Below are positions 7,005 through 9,185 of a stretch of DNA of 9,185 nt, one piece after another. Every line of letters begins with the position of its first letter. The first letter of the stretch is position 1. Below the pieces are notes generated by a model that was given only the letters and a program-made list of their open reading frames with translations, did no database searches and was not told the origin of the DNA. The position numbers and the translations under genes are program-made. Location of the stretch: contig UQRU01000085.1 of assembly GCA_900543475.1 (NCBI GenBank), forward strand, positions 1 through 9,185, read 5' to 3'. The DNA comes from an uncultured Eubacteriales bacterium. Lineage in GTDB: Bacteria > Bacillota > Clostridia > Christensenellales > CAG-138.

Positions 7005-7834
7005 ACGCGCTGGAACTGCAAAACGTGACCAAGGAATACCCGGGTTTTTCCCTAGCGGACATCAGTTTTTCCCTGCCCAGCGGCTATATCATGGGCCTGA
7101 TCGGGGAGAACGGCGCCGGCAAGACCACCACCCTCAAGGCCATCCTGGGGCTGATCCACAGCCAGGGTTCGGTCCAGGTGTTGGGCAGGGGCCGGGAGGA
7201 CATCACCGCCGCCAAAGAGCAGGTGGGGGTGGTGCTGGAGGACGCCACCTTCCCGGACCCCCTCAACGGCCGGGATGTGGCCCGGATCCTCAGGGGTGTC
7301 TATAAGACCTGGGACCGGGAAAAATTCATGGGTCTGCTCCAGCAGTTTGACCTAGACCCGAAAAAGAAGGTCAAGGATTATTCCCGGGGCATGAAGATGA
7401 AGCTGTCTTTGGCGGTGGCCCTATCCCACGACAGCCGGCTGCTGCTGCTGGATGAGCCCACCTCTGGCCTGGACCCGGTGGTGCGGGAAGAGGTGCTGGA
7501 TATGCTGCTGCAATTCATCCAGGAACCGGACCGTTCCGTGCTGTTTTCCTCCCATATCCTCAGCGACCTGGAGCGGGTGTGCGACTATGTGACCTTCCTG
7601 CACCAGGGCAAGGTGGTTTTCTCCATGCCCAAGGAAGCCCTGGAGGAGACCTACGGCATCTATCGCTGCGACCGGGAGGAGCTTTCCCGCCTGCCCCGCC
7701 AGGCCATTGTGGGCCTTAGGGAAAACCAATTCGGCTGCGAGGCCCTTCTGCTGCGCAGCCAAGCGCCCGGCCTGACCCTGGAACGGGCCGGGATCGAGGA
7801 GATCATGGTGTTGTTGATTAAGGGGGTGCGATAA
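7001..7834 (+). CDS. ABC transporter ATP-binding protein
   Basis: A 277-residue ATPase that should power export by the permease encoded next. Visible motifs: Walker A GENGAGKT (35-42), the signature as YSRGMKMK (127-134) instead of LSGGQ, Walker B with D-loop LLLLDEPTSGLDP (147-159) and H185 in LFSSHILSD. The Q-loop glutamine position appears to be E80 (GVVLEDATF). This altered signature and Q-loop are common, as I recall, in the BcrA/YtrB/PmtA-like exporters controlled by YtrA-type repressors. The C-terminal 70 residues form a variable tail. The ATG at 7001 overlaps the repressor stop and is preceded by GGAAGAAGGAG (6982-6992). The reading frame stays open far upstream, to about 6206, but that part is antisense to the MATE gene or out of frame with gntR and is not coding. 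Confidence 0.95.
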   Translation: MNALELQNVTKEYPGFSLADISFSLPSGYIMGLIGENGAGKTTTLKAILGLIHSQGSVQVLGRGREDITAAKEQVGVVLEDATFPDPLNGRDVARILRGVYKTWDREKFMGLLQQFDLDPKKKVKDYSRGMKMKLSLAVALSHDSRLLLLDEPTSGLDPVVREEVLDMLLQFIQEPDRSVLFSSHILSDLERVCDYVTFLHQGKVVFSMPKEALEETYGIYRCDREELSRLPRQAIVGLRENQFGCEALLLRSQAPGLTLERAGIEEIMVLLIKGVR

Positions 7835-7837
7835 TCT

Positions 7838-8455
7838 ATGTGGGGTCTTTTGCATAAGGATCTGAAAACCATCAGCCTCCAGGGCCGGGTGCTGGCCATC
7901 ATGGTGGTGTTTTACCTGACCTTTTTCCTCCTCTCCGAAGCGGAGGACGCCCTTATTTCGGTGGTCACCTTCTCTATCGTCCTAATGGGGATCTTGTTTC
8001 CCATCACCGCGTTGAGTTATGATGAAAAGGCCAAGTGGGAGCATTACGCCCTTACCATGCCCATCTCCCGGAATATGCTGGTGTGGAGCAAATACCTGCT
8101 GGTGCTGCTGTTTCTGCTGGCCGGCGAATTGCTGCTCCTGCTGGTCAGCCTCTTCCAGCCGGAAATCGGCCCGGCCCTACTGGTGCTGGTGCCGGGGATC
8201 GTCCTGTTCCTAAACAGCATCCTCCTGCCCGTGGCCTTTAAGCTGGGGGTGGAGAAAAGCCGCTATATCACCGTGGCGATCATGCTGCTGCCCACATTGG
8301 TGCTGTTGCTGATGGAAAAGCTGGGCGTCCAGCCGCCCCAATTGTCCGCCCGCCTATTGGCCCTGCTGCCCCTGCTGTTGCTGGCCTTTTCGGTGCTGCT
8401 GTTTTACCTGAGCGGGCTGCTTTCCTGCCGCCTTTACCGGGGCCGGGAATTCTGA
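7838..8455 (+). CDS. ABC-2 type permease of GntR-linked exporter
   Basis: A 205-residue membrane protein with six likely helices (about 18-33, 38-60, 84-106, 112-135, 142-160, 172-195). The cytoplasmic loop YDEKAKWEHYALTMPISRNM (61-80), continuing to Y86, matches the conserved DEK-W-YALT-P-SR-Y pattern of the small ABC-2 membrane family (ABC2_membrane_5 as I recall). It starts 3 nt after the ATPase stop, with GGGGGT about 10 nt upstream of ATG. With the ATPase it should form a dimeric exporter or a sensing/detoxifying module for a membrane-active compound. Only one permease gene is present; the related Pmt system has two ATPase-permease pairs, so this resembles a minimal homodimeric version. 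Substrate unknown. Confidence 0.9.
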   Translation: MWGLLHKDLKTISLQGRVLAIMVVFYLTFFLLSEAEDALISVVTFSIVLMGILFPITALSYDEKAKWEHYALTMPISRNMLVWSKYLLVLLFLLAGELLLLLVSLFQPEIGPALLVLVPGIVLFLNSILLPVAFKLGVEKSRYITVAIMLLPTLVLLLMEKLGVQPPQLSARLLALLPLLLLAFSVLLFYLSGLLSCRLYRGREF

Positions 8456-8501
8456 ACCCGTACCCTATTATTCCATCCCTTTCCTAGGAGGTTTATCATC
8501 C

Positions 8502-8828
8502 ATGGCCCATGACCACATCCTTCCCCCCCAGCCGGAGCTGGGCTGCTATGTGATCCGCGAAGTCCACCAGGGCCGGGCGGACGGCGTCTTGATGGCCCAT
8601 ACCCAAGAGGAAGAAGCCTGCATCCTGTCCGCCGCCGCCATCCTGGCGGTGCAGGGCTATGCCTGCCGGCTGCTCCGCATGGCGGACGAAGCTCGCTTTG
8701 CCGCCCAACCCCAGGCCTACCGGGAAAAACTGCTACCCGCCGGCCTGCCCCTTCTCTCCCCTGACCCCGGCGAGTCCCCCGCCGGCTTAGCAGCCCGCAT
8801 GGCCGCTTGCCTGCGGCCCGGCCGCTAA
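8502..8828 (+). CDS. Orphan transketolase C-terminal-domain-like protein
   Basis: A 108-residue protein. Residues 14-86 resemble the start of a transketolase C-terminal domain: CYVIRE (15-20), GVLMAH (28-33, where transketolases have ILIATGSEV), SAAAILAVQGYACRLLRM (43-60, compare A..L...G...RVVSMP) and F-AAQPQAYREKLLPAG (66-81, compare F..Q...YRESVLP). The thiamine-diphosphate and pyrimidine domains are absent, as is the second half of the C-terminal domain, so it cannot be a transketolase. The GSE motif is replaced by TQEEE. A perfect AGGAGG (8486-8491), 10 nt before ATG, and an open frame argue that it is expressed. It starts 46 nt after the permease with no intervening terminator, so it is probably the last operon gene. 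It could be a gene remnant or a repurposed domain; function unknown. Confidence 0.65.
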   Translation: MAHDHILPPQPELGCYVIREVHQGRADGVLMAHTQEEEACILSAAAILAVQGYACRLLRMADEARFAAQPQAYREKLLPAGLPLLSPDPGESPAGLAARMAACLRPGR

Positions 8829-8842
8829 TTTCCCCCTTGTTA

Positions 8843-8899
8843 GAAAGCGTCCCTTCCAGGCGGTGGCATCGGAAACCATCGCCCGGAAGGGGCGCTTTC
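8843..8899 (+). terminator. Long two-stage hairpin ending the ABC operon
   Basis: GAAAGCGTCCCTTCC (8843-8857) pairs with GGAAGGGGCGCTTTC (8885-8899) through 15 bp (one G-U). After an A/C mismatch, an inner 8-bp stem (8859-8866 with 8876-8883, one G-U) closes on a 9-nt loop. It starts 14 nt after the last stop codon. The following ATTTCTTGTTT is a loose T-tract. It most likely terminates or protects the operon transcript. Confidence 0.75.
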
Positions 8900-9055
8900 A
8901 TTTCTTGTTTACATTCTAGTTACCCACGGGCCATAGACCTTCCCTTCTTCTGCCATATTTCCATGGTATCCTATACACATCAACAGAAGGAACGGAGGGT
9001 TGCCTATAAGTTCTGTATCGTCCATACCTTAGATCTTTTCTAACTCCTTTATAAG
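8900..9055. other. Intergenic stretch without clear gene
   Basis: I see no convincing gene or promoter here. A frame open from 8966 to 9043 lacks a ribosome site. AGGAACGGAGGG (8988-8999) is a good Shine-Dalgarno sequence, but no ATG or GTG follows at a suitable distance (only TTG at 9000, too close). TATAAG (9050-9055) could be a -10 box but lacks a good -35 box. Confidence 0.5.
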
Positions 9056-9094
9056 ATGAGATGTGTGATTCCCCCCAATCACCGGCCGCGATAG
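9056..9094 (+). CDS. Possible 12-codon leader peptide
   Basis: ATG at 9056 opens a frame encoding MRCVIPPNHRPR, with its TAG stop at 9092-9094. The stop falls between the two arms of the first GC hairpin (9082-9087 and 9094-9099) upstream of a terminator, the geometry expected of a translation-controlled attenuator. No Shine-Dalgarno sequence is visible upstream, so translation is unproven and the ORF may be chance. Confidence 0.25.
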   Translation: MRCVIPPNHRPR

Positions 9095-9130
9095 GCCGGG
9101 GAGAAGGCCGGCCCGGTGGGCCGGTTTTTT
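9082..9130 (+). terminator. GC hairpins and T-tract, possible attenuator
   Basis: CCGGCCC (9108-9114) and GGGCCGG (9118-9124) form a 7-bp stem with a GGT loop, followed by TTTTTT (9125-9130): a good rho-independent terminator. Upstream, CCGGCC (9082-9087) pairs with GGCCGG (9094-9099). The latter can instead pair with CCGGCC at 9108-9113, which would break the terminator. No gene just upstream obviously needs this terminator, because the ABC operon already ends at 8899, so it may regulate a gene beyond the right edge. Confidence 0.6.
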
Positions 9131-9185
9131 CTTGCCCGCCCCCGCCTTGGGTGGACGCCGGATGGGGGCGGCGGCGGGTGGGCGC
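9131..9185. other. GC-rich right edge
   Basis: The last 55 bases are almost entirely G and C, in G-rich and C-rich blocks. No gene start is visible. As at the left edge, the composition suggests a contig end where assembly failed. Confidence 0.5.

Noticed and set aside
8843..8899. Interpretation of the long hairpin as a miniature transposable element
   Set aside because: No target-site duplication or terminal motif is seen, and its place directly after the last operon gene fits a terminator.

Overview
The window looks like a whole short metagenomic contig from a GC-rich member of the Clostridia, perhaps Oscillospiraceae-like. This rests on four things: low-GC Gram-positive style signals (strong AGGAGG-type ribosome sites, near-consensus sigma-A promoters, GC-stem/T-tract terminators), GCC/GGC-rich codons, a type III glutamine synthetase, and a glutamate dehydrogenase that closely resembles my memory of the Clostridium symbiosum enzyme. 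The genus cannot be fixed from the sequence. Both edges are extremely GC-rich. The left edge holds homopolymer C and G runs that look like sequencing or assembly artefact.

Layout, left to right. Positions 1-240 hold no credible gene. A perfect-consensus promoter (241-269) drives glnN (356-2431, type III glutamine synthetase), which ends at a strong terminator (2445-2477). On the minus strand lies a two-gene unit: a small three-helix membrane protein (2709-3041) followed 6 nt later by a 66-residue XRE/Cro-type repressor (2502-2702). Its consensus promoter is bracketed by two nearly identical 22-bp dyads in opposite orientation, a clear candidate for autoregulation. A roughly 420-bp gene-free stretch with several dyads leads to a second strong promoter (3442-3470) and gdhA (3564-4910). 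The coenzyme-pocket residues of this glutamate dehydrogenase point to NAD rather than NADP. A bidirectional terminator (5035-5073) separates gdhA from a convergent MATE-family efflux pump (5087-6490, minus strand).

From a shared 127-bp intergenic region, diverging from the pump, runs a compact operon: a YtrA-type GntR repressor (6618-7004), an ABC ATPase (7001-7834, overlapping by 4 nt) and a six-helix ABC-2 permease (7838-8455). A 108-residue protein (8502-8828) follows; it looks like an isolated, shortened transketolase C-terminal domain. A 57-nt hairpin (8843-8899) closes the operon. The right edge (9056-9130) has a terminator preceded by mutually exclusive GC helices and a 12-codon ORF, which may be an attenuator for a gene beyond the window.

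How the genes may work together: glnN and gdhA form the ammonium/glutamate/glutamine node. If GDH is NAD-linked, glutamine synthetase would be the ATP-driven assimilation route and GDH could serve glutamate breakdown as well. The right half is a drug- or peptide-response locus, with repressor, ABC exporter and divergent MATE pump. I found no CRISPR array, tRNA, rRNA, insertion sequence or phage gene. The least explained items are the twin operators, the orphan transketolase-like protein and the right-edge leader.
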